Assembly: GCA_033398695.1 (NCBI GenBank)
Contig: CM065817.1
Span: forward strand, 31,506,231-31,570,230
Direction: 5' to 3'
Source: Orobanche coerulescens
Lineage: Eukaryota; Streptophyta; Magnoliopsida; Lamiales; Orobanchaceae
Length of the DNA stretch: 64,000 nucleotides
Positions 33,172 to 45,133 of this stretch are shown piece by piece. The notes below the pieces were generated by a model. That model worked only from the letters and a program-made list of their open reading frames with translations, was not told the origin of the DNA and searched no databases. A program made the position numbers and the translations under genes. Position 1 is the stretch's first letter. Each line of letters starts with the position of its first letter.

Positions 33172-36100
33172 TGTAACACCCCCAGATCCGACCGGGAATA
33201 TTACAGCGTCGTGGGCCCCGAGATGGAACTCACAAGGCTGAAGGAAATTTTCGCAAACATTTACAAACGCCAAAGAGGCTAACAACGGTATTATCTATTA
33301 AAAACATTCGAAGATTTATAAAACTCGTTTATCAAACCGTCGTAAAAACTCATTTGAAACCACAAGGCCCAAAATGCCAAAAATCAACAGTTTAAAAACA
33401 TACGTTAAGCTATCGCTTACACGTACCGACAGAATAGATTTAGAAAATGATTGCCAAAGTAACCTAATTTACCGGATACCAAAAAGGCCATTTAAAAATA
33501 CTCACGCAGCGGATAAAGACAAACAATTAAAATACTCTAGCAGCGGAATACAATAACTAATCAGAAACTCAAAACACAAATACATGCCCTTGCCAGTATC
33601 CTCCGGGAAGTTCATCTCTCCACGACCGCTACAAGCTTGATAATCCAAGAACCTAAAAAGAAATCCCACGACGGGGTCAGCCATAATATCCAACAATGAT
33701 AACCATCACATCTCATCAATAATTACATATCAATGGAAATACTAAGTAAGAATACGACCAATGTAATCTTACCGTCGTAACTTTACGAGAATCCACGATT
33801 CGTATCCTTAACAACACATTAAAATAATACCAAAATATCTATACGGTATCTCAACAATACTCAAGGTTCTCAAAACATTATCATAATTCGCGATACGAAA
33901 ATTATATCAACTCTGGCCAATTCAATCCATCGGATAACATCGACAATTCCAATACGATAATCGATTGTCCATCAAAGACAAGTACCAAGAAAATACGGAA
34001 CATACCTCAAGATTACGAAATACCATGACAATCACGTCAGTCTAATCCGAGATCAGATCAACATAACATACAGACATGGTCCTAACACAAGACCTACAAA
34101 TGCATACTCATATGACAACGTCAATATGATCAAAACAATAATGACAATGTATACTTATGGCAAACCCATAATATACATATGCACAACAACAATACATGGC
34201 AATCCGATGATCCAGCGTTCACTGCCTAGATCCCCCGATGATCCCGTCAGACCAACTCGAGGTGGAAAACCCATCCGTTGATCCAGCGCATGCTAGCATA
34301 GATCCCCCAATGATTCCGTCGGACCAACGCGAGGTGGACATACAACAACAATGCACAAATGCATATAACAATGATACACAATGCATGACAACAACGATAC
34401 ACGCATGTATCACAACATGATCGACATGAAATGACAAAAATGATTAGAGTACTTGCCCCGAGTCCTTCGAGAGCAATCTCGATGTCCAGACCATCACGAA
34501 CCATTATTCTGAATATTCGACGATCCGAAATGTCACGGATGGTAAATAATTCACGCCTTTGTCTATACCATGATGTATCCTCGATACCAAGTATGCCAAC
34601 AAGAATGTAAATCATATACATTATGATTTAATTCTCAAAACTCAAATACAACCTATAATCTCAACTCTCGTGTGATTACGATTTATAAACATTGCTATAC
34701 GAATTATAAACGAATGAAACTGAAATCATTCATTAAATATTATAAACTGAGCAAGTAATAACTTGACTCGATACCAATGAAGCCGTTACCAATTCCCTGC
34801 CGTCGTCTACATGTCCCTCGGCCCTGATCAAAGCAATCTACGAACATTCTTGAATACGACCGCAAAGCATGGTTCTAAACATCGATCAATAATCTCAATT
34901 TATTACAATAATCGATTTAACATATATTCGATAACAATCAACAATCGATATAACTAATCCACAAACCCAATGATTCCAAAATGTCTCAATTAAACACAAG
35001 TCCGAACAATCTAACTCAAACAATTACGAATTGATTCCCATGATCCCACAAAGCCCACATATCGATTCGATAAGGCGAGTATACAAACTTAACCAAAATA
35101 TTCCAATCAATTTCTCTTTCAAAACTTCAATCAAACACCTTGAAGGCGGAATTCAAAGGTATATTCGAATCATCAATCAACAAACACCAACCACATCAAG
35201 AACACGAAGAACATAATCACAAACATATATATCCTTCAACATTACATGATTCTAGCCATCGATACGAACTAAACCACCAAAATATATCAAGAATCTCAAA
35301 CATCCCAAAATATTAGAGTTCAAGCCAATTACCTTCAATCCGGCGAAAGAATCACTAATGATGTTATAATCCTTGTTCCAAGCTTTCCTAGATGTTATCA
35401 CTTGATAAACCAACTCAAAAGCTGAGGTTTAGGGGTTAAAAACCGAGTTTGGCTGATTTGGGACGAAAGGGGATCATGTAGGATGGGTTGGGAAATGAAA
35501 TTCCCGACTGCTTTACGTTTTTATACGCCCAGGCATGTTAGCGTACGCTAACTTCATCAATAGCGTGCGCTACCTATTCCCAGAATACAGACAGTATAGT
35601 TTTTGCCATTTTGAGCATAACTCACTCATCCGGACTCCGATTAACTCACTGTTTGAACCATTAGAAAGCTAACTCGATCCTATATTGTACTGTTATGTTT
35701 CAGAATTTTTGGAGTTTTCAAGAATCGGTTGTGATTTTCCAAAGTCGAACCTTATACACATTACTTTCCAAACACGTGTCCAAATCTTATTTCCACTAAC
35801 ATTTCAACATATAGTCTTCTTAATCATATCATATACACCAAGAATCATAATCACTTGCATGTTTATCATCATACGAAGTAAACAATAACAACAACATTAA
35901 AAACTCGAAATGAATCTCTTGAAGAAAAACAACACCGTTCAAAACCACACGAATCATATCAATATCCGCATATCAACTATATTATCAACATAACTCAGTA
36001 ATCCATCTCATAACCATACTCATCAACTCAAGAACATCATATACAATCGAAAATGAAATCCCAAAGTGGAGAGTAATTACCTCTTTGAAGGAATGGATTG

Positions 36101-37044
36101 ACTCCCAATGTTGAATCAGTTTTCAATCACTTCCAAGCTTCAAATGTTGTTAGGAATGATCAACTCAAGTGTTTGGAACCTCAACTTCTCTCTAAGACCC
36201 CTCTCTATCGGTTCACATGAAGAAATGGACGGAAATGACGAATAATGGCCAATTGCACTTATATATATAGTGTACATTACTAACGTACGCTAACATCTTC
36301 AGTTAACGTACGTTACACACTTAGCGTGCGCTAACTGTCTTTGTTAGCGTGCGCTAACTGTCTTTGTTAGCGTGCGCTAGCGAAGTCCAGAGGCAACTGT
36401 CTTACTGCATGAAGTGATTTACGTACGCAATGCCCATGCAATAGCATATGTAAATGCCTCTATTTAGCGTACGCAAGTGTCCTACCTTAGCGTGCACTAC
36501 TCATAGTTGACTCGTTTGTCTGTATGCTTCCGAAGACAGGTCCACACGCCGAAAGTGCTGACGAGGATAAGATTCGTTTTTATCCGATATACAGTTAGCG
36601 TGCGCTAATCAACATGCATTAGCGTGCGCTATCACTACATTACAACATCCGTTGACTTATCAGAACGTGCGTCGAAAGTGGCCTGGTCCACACGCAGATT
36701 CCTTCCGATCTGACTGTATTAGCGTGCGTTATCTTATATCCGTAGCGTGCGCTAAACCTGCACGATAGCGTGCGCTACTCATGATTATTAGCGTGCGCTA
36801 ATAATGTTACACTTAGCCATTTTCAGCTATTCTTGTCCAACGTCTCAACATATAGAATACGAACATACGACATACTGAATACATATACTTCTTACATCCA
36901 ATTGTCGACCAAGTACGACAATTATACCAATACTGACATCTCAGTCCTTCATTATTTTATCCATACTGTACAGATTTCACACTGTACAACATAACTCGGA
37001 TAAAATAATATTAAACATCAGTAGTAGAAATTCCGGATATTACA
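33172..37044 (-). repeat. LARD-2 full-length LTR (3' LTR), 3873 bp
   Basis: Ends TGTAACACCCCCAGATCC...GGATATTACA. It contains two tandem units at 34204-34335, a two-motif cluster near 35533-35575, TATATATA at 36260-36268 and the palindrome array at 36281-36802. Small frames inside (for example 34247-34621) are not genes. Confidence 0.9.
36260..36802 (-). promoter_or_regulatory. LARD-2 U3: TATA box and palindrome array
   Basis: A TATATATA box is followed upstream (minus orientation) by motifs such as TAACGTACGCTAA, TTAGCGTGCGCTAA (repeated) and TTAGCGTACGC. The partner in the truncated LTR is 38396-38892. Some copies use ACGTACGT-type centres, bridging the Tekay-type and Sire-G-type motifs. 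Confidence 0.75.
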
Positions 37045-37132
37045 TTCTACACCACTTAAAATAAGTTTCGTCCTCGAAACTTGCAATCCGTCATAAAAAC
37101 AAATAAACCGTTCAACAAAATATCCCGAAATA

Positions 37133-39137
37133 ATCACAAGTCCGAACAATCTAACTCAAACAATTACGAATTGATTCCCATGATTCCACAAAGCCCACAT
37201 ATTGATTCGATAAGGCGAGTATACAAACTTAACCAAAATATTCCAATCAATTTCTCTTTCAAAACTTCAATCAAACACCTTGAAAGCGGAATTCAAAGGT
37301 ATATTCGAATCATCAATCAACAAACACCAACCACATCAAGAACACGAAGAACATAATCACAAACATATATATCCTTCAACATTACATGATTCTAGCCATC
37401 GATACGAACTAAACCACCAAAATATATCAAGAATCTAAAACATCCCAAAATATTAGAGTTCAAGTCAATTACCTTCAATCCGGCAAAAGAATCAATAATG
37501 ATGTTATAACCCTTGTTCCAAGCTTTCCTAGATGTTATCACTTGATAAACCAACTCAAAAGCTGAGGTTTAGGGTTAAAAACCGAGTTTGGGTTATTTGG
37601 GACGAAAGGGGATCGTGTAGGATGGGTTGGAAAATGAAATTCCCGACTGCTTTACGTTTTTATACGCCCAGGCATGTTAGCGTACGCTAACTTCATCAAT
37701 AGCGTGCGCTACCTGTTCCTAGAATACAGACAGTATAGTTTTTTCCATTTTGAGCATAACTCACTCATCCGGACTCCGATTAACTCACCGTTTGAACCAT
37801 TAGAAAGCTAACTAGATGCTCTATTGTAATGTTATGTTTCAGAATTTTTCGATTTCTCAAGAATTGGTGGTGAATTTCCAAAGTCGAACCTTATACACAT
37901 TACTTTCCAAACACGTGTCCAAATCTTATTTCCACTAACATTTCAACATATAGTCTTCTTAACTTATCATATACACCAAGAATCATAATCACTTGCATGT
38001 TCATTATCATACGAAGTAAACAATAACAACAACATTAAAAACCCGAAATGAATCTCTTGAAGAAAAACAACACCGTTCAAAACCACACGAATCATATCAA
38101 TATCCGCATATCAACTATATTATCAACATAACTCAGTAATCCATCTCATAACCATACTCATCAACTTAAGAACATCATATATAATCCAAAATGAAATCCC
38201 AAAGTGGAGAGTAATTACCTCTTTGAAGGAATGGATTGACTCCCAAGGTTGAATCCGTTTTCAATCACTTCCAAGCTTAAAATGTTGTTAGGAATGATCA
38301 ACTCAAGTGTTTGAAACCTGAACTTCTCTCTAAGACCTCTCTCTATCGGTTCACATGAAGAAATGGACGGAAATGACGAATAATGGCCAACTGCACTTAT
38401 ATATATATACTGTACATTACTAACGTACGCTAACATCTTCAGTTAACGTACGTTACACACTTAGCGTGCGCTAACTGTCTTTGTTAGCGTGCGCTATCGA
38501 AGTCCAGAGACAAGCATCTTCTTGCATGAAGTGATTTACGTACGCAATGCCCATGCAATAGCGTACGTAAATGCCTCTATTTAGCGTACGCAAGTGTCCT
38601 ACCTTAGCGTGCGCTACTCATAGTTGACTCGTTTGTCTGTATGCTTCCGAAGACAGGTCCACACGCCGAAAGAGCTGACGAGGATAAGATTCCTTTTTGT
38701 TCGATATACAGTTAGCGTGCGCTATCACTACATTACAACATCCGTTGACTTATCAGAACGTTCGTCGAAAGTGGCCTGGTCCACATGCAGATTCCTTCCG
38801 ATCTGACTGCATTAGCGTGCATTATTTTATATCCGTAGCATGCACTAAACCTGCACGATAGCATGCGCTACTCATGATTATTAGCGTGCGCTAATAATGT
38901 TACACTTATCCATTTTCAGATATTCTTGTCCAACGTCTCAACATACAGAATACGAACATACGACATACTGAATACATATACTCCTTACATCCAATTGTCG
39001 ACCAAGTACGACAATTATACCAATACTGACATCTCAGTCCTTCATTATTTTATCCATACTGTACAGATTCCACGTTGTACAACATATTTCGGATAAAATA
39101 ATATTAAACATCAGTAGTAGAAATTCCGGATATTACA
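37133..39137 (-). repeat. LARD-2 truncated 5' LTR
   Basis: This matches 34992-37044 of the full LTR from CACAAGTCCGAACAATC onward. It keeps the TATA box and palindrome array but has lost the primer-site side, so the element cannot be copied normally. Confidence 0.9.
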
Positions 39138-39142
39138 CTTTT

Positions 39143-40320
39143 CAACCTCTTGCTCACATTGACTATTCTGTGGATCAAAATGTGATAAGATTTTTTCATT
39201 CCAAGAGATCTCCTTTTGCTTTTCTAGATGTAGTTTTGTCCCACCTAATGTTGGGTATGTCATTTCATCAAAATGACAGTCTGCAAAGTGTGCAGTAAAT
39301 AGATCACCGTTAAAGATTTAAGATACCGTATAATTAAAGGTGAATCAAACACAACGTATATCCCAAGCCTTCATTGGGGACCCATTTTTATGCATTGTGG
39401 GGGTGCAATTGGGACTTGAACAGCACAACTAAAAGTTCGTAAATGAGAAACATCAGGTTCTCGACCAGAGACAAGTTGCATGGGAGAATATTGGTAATAA
39501 TCCGTTGGCCTAATACGAACTAATGTTCTGCATGTAATATGGCATGACCACAAGCAGAAGTTGAGAGTTTTGATTTCATAAGTAATGGTGGTGTAGCAAT
39601 CAGTTTAAGACGTTTAATAAGCGATTATGCTAGACCATTTTCTGTATGGACATGAGCAACTGAATGTTTGACCTCAATTCCAATTTCCATGCAATAATCG
39701 TCAAATGCTTGGGATTTAAACTCACCAACATTGTCAAGACGAATTGCCTTGATTGAATTATCAGGTAATTGAACTCGTAATTTTATTACTTGAACAAGCA
39801 GTCTAGCAAATGCCACATTTCTAGTTGAAAGTAAGCTCACATGAGACCATCTAGTAGATGCATCAATTAATACCATAAAGTATCGAAATGGTCCACATGG
39901 TGGGTTTATTGGTCCACAAATATCTCCTTGGATTCTTTCTAGGAAAGATGAAGATTCAATGCTAACTTTCGTACTTGAAGGTCTAGTGATTAAGTTGCCT
40001 TGTGCGCAAGCATCACAGATGATTTCATTTGCTAAAAGAATCTTCTAGTTCTTTATGTTATGCCCGTATGAAGTATTGAGTATTCGACGCATCACAGTTG
40101 CTCCAGGATGTCCAAATCTTTCATGCCACAGCATAAAGCTCTTTGGGTTATTGAACTTCAAGTTCATGACATGATTTGCCTCAATTGCTTTTATGAATGT
40201 ATAATACATTCCAGACGATAATGTCGAGAACTTTTCTTTTGTTTGCTTCTGGCCAAATACAAAAGAATTTATACAAAGGTACTCATTATTACCTTCTTGC
40301 ATTGTCTCAATGTGATATCC
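39143..40320 (-). pseudogene. Copia-C gag-pre-integrase and integrase
   Basis: 40045-40302 carries FMLWHERFGHPGATVMRRI, the histidine pair of the copia zinc-binding region, followed by ICDACAQGN with the cysteine pair. 39625-39876 carries MVLIDASTRWSHVSLLST and IKAIRLDNVGEFKSQAFDDY, with the two aspartates of the catalytic triad, and HVHTENGLA with the glutamate. 39371-39553 continues with YSPMQLVSGREPDVSHLRTF. One stop lies after ENGLA and further frame breaks follow. LARD-2 cuts the C-terminal end at 39142. Confidence 0.88.
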
Positions 40321-40489
40321 ATTGCAACGGATATCCTTAAAACTTAGTAAATTCCTTCTCGATTTACTAGAGTAAAGTGCATAATCTATAACTAATTTAG
40401 TATTATTTTTTAAAATAATACATGCTCTTCCAGAGCCTTCAATGATGTTTGATACACATGATATGCTATTAACATTATCTTATCCTAAT

Positions 40490-40908
40490 GTTAATCTTAG
40501 AAAGTATTTCTTATCTTGGAGAATGGTGTGCGTAGTTGTACTATCATCTAGACAAATATCACAAGCATACATTGTCCTGTAATAATTTAAAGGAACTTTT
40601 AGAAGTAAATTCATTTATTATGAAATCATTCCAAATATATAGAAAAAATAACCACTTCCAAAGCAAATCACGATACTAAAAGAAAACATTTAAAATTTCC
40701 CAAACAAATGAAATAACAAAATAATAATTCTCAAATTAATCAATGTCGTCTAACACAGCACCCCCAATCAAGTAATCAATATCGCCTTTTGGATGAGCAA
40801 AGAAATCAGAGACATCCAAGTGAGTCATAGCAAGTGGACCATCATAATCAAGGACATTAGTTTCAATCTTTTCTTTTCCCGTGATTGATTTCTGATAAAG
40901 GTCCACTG
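40490..40908 (-). pseudogene. Copia-C protease and gag-protease linker
   Basis: Minus-strand reading gives VDLYQKSITGKEKI and HLDVSDFFAHPKGDIDYLIG (40736-40903), the usual copia linker after the zinc knuckle. After AT-rich noise comes CLDDSTTTHTILQDKKYF (about 40510-40570), the protease active site of the DS-TTH type. The Sire-G insertion at 40908 splits the sequence KHLV-DLYQK; the other half lies at 45134. Confidence 0.8.
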
Positions 40909-41958
40909 TTGGAATATTTTGTTCCATTCATATATTTAATTATATTTTGATGATTAAAGTTGATAAGCAAAACAAAACAACGAAGAGGCGAAAGAGGCGA
41001 AGCCAATCATCGAAGAAAACAAAGTGCAAAAAGTTGTTCTGGACAAGTATAACATACATAACATGGGGAACATAAATTACGTAATGTGTGGATATTAACG
41101 TACGTAATAAAGGGTGATTAACGTACGTAATGTTAAGTTTCTGAGTTCAAATGAGATGAACGTTGGAGATGACGTCATGGCATAGGTCAGCAAGCAACGT
41201 ACATATTGACCTATTATAACGTACGTAATGATGTCTTATTAACGTACGTAAGGAAAAGAAACGAAAGCTACTGGACTCTTACTGGGAGATGATAATGTAC
41301 GTAACAAGGTTATGTTAACGTACGTTAGACAGATAACGACCGTAATATGAAGGAGATAGCGGCCGTAATGAAGTGCCAGACTGCTAACGGCTAGTTTGAT
41401 CAAGAAGGCTATAAATACCATGCCTATGGTATTGATTCAGTACAACAACTTCAAACATACTACACATTCATCTGAGATTGATATTCATTGTATTGTTGTT
41501 GTAATATTGAGCTTACATTGAGTGATTGAGTGTTATACACAAAATCATACACGAGTGGTAAAAGAAAAGATACGATTGGATTCGGTGTTATTAGGATCAA
41601 GGATCCGACATTATTAGAATCGCAATCGCTATCTAAATGAGGTTTATCTAGTACCCATAGAAAGCTAGAGAGGTTGATTCCTTGTCCTACGAAAAGGAAA
41701 ATGGTTTAACTTGGACCGATACAAAGACAAGTACAAGTGTTTTATCACGGACCAATAGAAGACGTGATTGTCACGGTTATACCTCGACCGATATAAGAGA
41801 GGAGAAGAGGTTTTTCTTTAGCCTATTGAAAAAGATACCGAGAGAGGACGTAGGCTCGTTTATAGCCGAACCTCTATAAATCCTTGTGTGCTTTAAATTT
41901 CCGCACTTGATATTTATGCTTCCGCAACACAGCGCAATATCCGAACCCGTACCCAATA
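40909..41958 (+). repeat. Sire-G left LTR
   Basis: Starts TGTTGGAATATTTTG and ends CGTACCCAATA. It contains the ACGTACGT palindrome array (41094-41330), the TATA box CTATAAATA (41409-41417) and a downstream segment ending GCTTCCGCAACA. Confidence 0.92.
41094..41417 (+). promoter_or_regulatory. Sire-G U3: TAACGTACGTAA array and TATA box
   Basis: At least six copies of TTAACGTACGTAA-type palindromes (near 41094, 41116, 41215, 41237, 41290, 41311) and an ACGGCCGT-like copy precede CTATAAATA. TACGTA/ACGT cores are known binding sites of plant bZIP factors; binding here is an inference. Confidence 0.78.
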
Positions 41959-42018
41959 ATTGGTATCGGAGCGGTAATCCAATACGCGGCTTAACATCCG
42001 AGGAGAAAAGATCCAAAA

Positions 42019-43476
42019 ATGGCGTTTCAATTCTCTCCAGTCGAAGGCCTTGCTCTCAGCCGACCACCATTCTTCGATGGCTCAAATTATTTGATATGGA
42101 AGAAAAAGATGTCAATCTTTATTCGTGCCTACGATATAGAGATTTGGAAGATTATTTGTCTCGGCCCAAAAGTTCCTATCAAATCCAACGGTATGCTCAA
42201 ATCTTTTGAAGAATACGACGACGCCGATTGGAAAAATGACCATCTAAATTGTAAGGCCACCCTTTTATTTTGTGCCTTAAATCCCGAAGAGGTCAATCGA
42301 ATCTCGTCGTGTGAAAGTGCGAAATAAATATGGAAAATTCTAGAAATCACGCACGAAGGGACAACTCAAGTCAAGGAGACGAAGATCAATATGCTTCTCC
42401 ATGACTACGAGTTATTCATGATGAAAGGTGACGAGTCCATCACCAATATGCTCGACCGATTTTCGATCATCACCAATGGACTTGCCTCGTTTGGAAAACC
42501 ATTGTCTAGTAGTGAAAAAGTCAATAAAATCTTACGATCTCTACCTAGTGAATGGGACGGCACCGTGACCGCTATTATGGAATCCAAAGATCTCAACATG
42601 CTCGATTTTAGCGCCCTCGTCGGCTCTCTAATTAATTATGAGATCATCTTAAAATCACAAAGTGTCAAGCCGAAACCGAAGGAACGATCGTTAGCCATGA
42701 AGGCTAAGATATCGAGAAAGAAAGAAGAAATCCCGGTGGAGGAAAGCGACGAAGAAGCGGCATATTATGCCAAGAATATTAATAAATTCCAAACCTTATT
42801 AAACCGGAGGAAGAAGGATATCTCGAGCGAAATGAAGAAGTTCGACAATTCTTGTCGACTATGTGTAAAACCAGGCCACTTCGCTAAGCATTGTCGAGCT
42901 AAACCCAAGAAGGAGGTTCTCGTGGCAACATGGAGCGATGAAGACGAAGACGACGAATTTATCGAACAAAATAATCTCGCTCTCATGGCCCGAAGTTCGT
43001 TCGACGACAGCGACATCGAAAGTCAGGTTAGTACATCCTCACGTGATGAACTTTTTGATGCATTTGAATTACTTCATACGGATTTTCAAAATGCATTATC
43101 GGAAATCAAATCCCTTAAGTCTAAAATTAAATCTTTGGAAATTGAAAATTCCAAAATTATCGAAAAGGGAAAATTTGTTGAAATCGATCATTCAAAGTGT
43201 ATTCAAAATGAAAATATTTTGAAGAATGATCTCGCTAAAATCCAAACCGAGCTTAAATCTTTGACAAAGAAATTCTCGCATGGAAACGAGAAATTTGAAC
43301 AAATGCTTGGTGTTCAAAAATTTACTTTGAATAAAGAGGGGTTAGGATTCAAAACTCGTTTGAAAAACGAATCCGTTAATTTTAAGATACCCCAATGCGA
43401 AAAGTATTTAAAAATCGGGCATCATATTTCAAGTTGCAAAAGCCCGAGACGGACGATAAAAATTAAGAAAATTTGA
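42019..43476 (+). pseudogene. Sire-G gag, one in-frame stop
   Basis: The protein starts MAFQFSPVEGLALSRPPFF, with DGSNYLIWKKKMSIFIRAYD and then the copia gag (UBN2-type) core: DYELFMMKGDESITNMLDRF, KILRSLPSEWDGTVTAIME. A CCHC knuckle CRLCVKPGHFAKHC lies about two thirds of the way along, followed by an acidic stretch and a coiled-coil-like tail (ALSEIKSLKSKIKSLEIE). A second C/H-rich motif lies near the end (CEKYLKIGHHISSC). A TAA at 42325-42327 interrupts the frame, but the same frame continues at once with IWKILEITHEG. With a single stop, it is a very recent pseudogene or a sequence error. Confidence 0.88.
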
Positions 43477-44079
43477 GTTCCAAAAGGAACAATCGTTTCA
43501 AATATCGTCTACGTTTCTAAACAAAAACCAACTATAGGTTGGATCCCCAAACATTGATTTTTGGTATTTTACTCAGGGGGAGTAATTTTTCTTTAAAACA
43601 GATAATATTTTCAGGGGGAGTTAATACCCTTGTATTTATTTATGCATATTTCATTATTTATTGAATTTCTTTTGGTATTTTATTGCATTTTTTTTGATGA
43701 ATACAAAAAGGGGGAGAGATAGGAGAATGGAGAAATAAGTCGAAACTGTGATTAACCGTGAAAGGGGGAGAAAAATCGAAGAAAATCAATAGCATACAAA
43801 AAGAATTGGAAAAACGAAGGAGTTGAACAAAAATAAGGAGAAGTCGAAAATGAAGGAGAAGAAAAATGAGGAGACGTCGAAAAGACGATGAAAATTTGAA
43901 AATGAGGAAAGAAAAGGAGAAAAGAAAAGAAGGAGTCAAAAAAAAAGAAATGGGAGAAGAAACTAACGAAACGGACAAAGTCGAAAACTTTGGTCTGTAT
44001 ACATATACATATATTTGTATTTTTGCAGGTAAATCCCATTGACGAAGTGTTGTTTTGTAATCATCAAAAAGGGGGAGAT
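43477..44079 (+). other. Sire-G 3' region with repeated polypurine tracts
   Basis: Purine-rich CAGGGGGAGT appears near 43575 and 43612, AAAGGGGGAGAGAT near 43707, GAAAGGGGGAGAAA near 43762, and the final AAAAAGGGGGAGAT abuts the LTR. A short relic reading KQKPTIGWIPKH precedes them. No gene follows gag. Confidence 0.82.
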
Positions 44080-45128
44080 TGTTGGAACATTTTGTTCCAT
44101 TCATATATTAATAATGTTTTGATGATTAAAGTTGATAAGCAAAACAAAACAACAAAGAGGCGAAAGAGGCGAAGCCAATCATCAAAGAAAACGAAGTGCA
44201 AAAAGTTGTTCTGGACAAGTATAACGTACGTAACATGGGGAACATAAAGTACGTAATGTGTGGATATTAACGTACGTAATAAAGGGTGATTAACTTACGT
44301 AATGTTAAGTTTCTGAATTCAAACGAGATGAACGTTGGAGATGACGTCCTGGCATAGATCAGCAAGCAACGGACATATTGACCTATTATAACGTACGTAA
44401 TGATGTCTTATTAACGTACGTAAGGAAATGAAACGAAAGCTACTGGACTCTTACTGGGAGATGCTAACGTACGTAACAAGGTTATGTTAACGTACGTTAG
44501 ACGGCTAACGGCCGTAATGTGAAGGAGATAGCGGCAGTAATGAAGTGTCAGACTGCTAACGGCTAGTTTGAGCAAGAAGGCTATAAATACCATGCCTATG
44601 GTATTGATTCAGTACAACAACTTCAAACATACTACACATTCATCTGAGATTGATATTCATTGTATTGTTGTTGTAATATTGAGCTTACAGTGAGTGATTG
44701 AGTGTTATACACAAAATCATACACGAGTGGTAAAAGAAAAGATACGATTGGATTTGGTGTTATTAGGATCAAGGATCCGGCATTATTAGAATCACAATCG
44801 CTATCTAAGTGAGGTTTATCTAGTACCCATATAAAGCTAGAGAGGTTGATTCCTTGTCCTACGAAAAGGAAAACGGTTTAACGTGGACCGACACAAAGAC
44901 AAGTACAAGTGGGTTATCACAGACCAATAGAAGACGTGATTATAACGGTTATACCTCGAGCGATAGAAGAGAGGAGAAGAGGTTTTTCTTTAGCCTATTG
45001 AAAAAGATACCGAGAGAACGTAGGCTCGTTTATAGCCGAACCTCTATAAATCCTTGTGTGCTTTAAATTTCCGCACTTGATATTTATGCTTCCGCAACAC
45101 GGCGCAATATCCGACCCCGTACCCAACA
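44080..45128 (+). repeat. Sire-G right LTR
   Basis: Starts TGTTGGAACATTTTG right after the polypurine tract AAAAAGGGGGAGAT. TATA box CTATAAATA is at 44581-44589, and the palindrome array at about 44220-44520. Differences from the left LTR are few and scattered. Confidence 0.92.
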
Positions 45129-45133
45129 TCCAC

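Larger units (their letters stand above)
33172..39137 (-). mobile_element. LARD-2, internally deleted LARD
   Basis: Bounded by CTTTT at 33167-33171 and 39138-39142. It holds one full LTR (33172-37044), about 90 bp of internal sequence with the AAGTTTCGTCCTCGAAACTT hairpin (37063-37082), and the right-hand half of the other LTR (about 37133-39137). The missing 1.8 kb of LTR plus the interior were lost between repeats of CACAAGTCCGAAC. Same family as LARD-1 but clearly diverged. Confidence 0.9.
40909..45128 (+). mobile_element. Sire-G, gag-only copia element of Sirevirus type
   Basis: A 4220-bp element bounded by TCCAC at 40904-40908 and 45129-45133. LTRs are 1050 and 1049 bp, highly similar, and end TGTTGG...CCAACA (the left LTR end reads CCAATA). 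It has an initiator-tRNA-type primer site TGGTATCGGAGC (41961-41972), one gag gene, no polymerase or integrase, and several polypurine tracts downstream of gag. Multiple polypurine tracts and long gag are Sirevirus traits. It is among the youngest insertions in the window by LTR similarity. Confidence 0.9.

Noticed and set aside
43658..44104. 148-residue minus-strand Phe/Ser-rich frame
   Set aside because: Antisense translation of the purine-rich polypurine-tract region of Sire-G.
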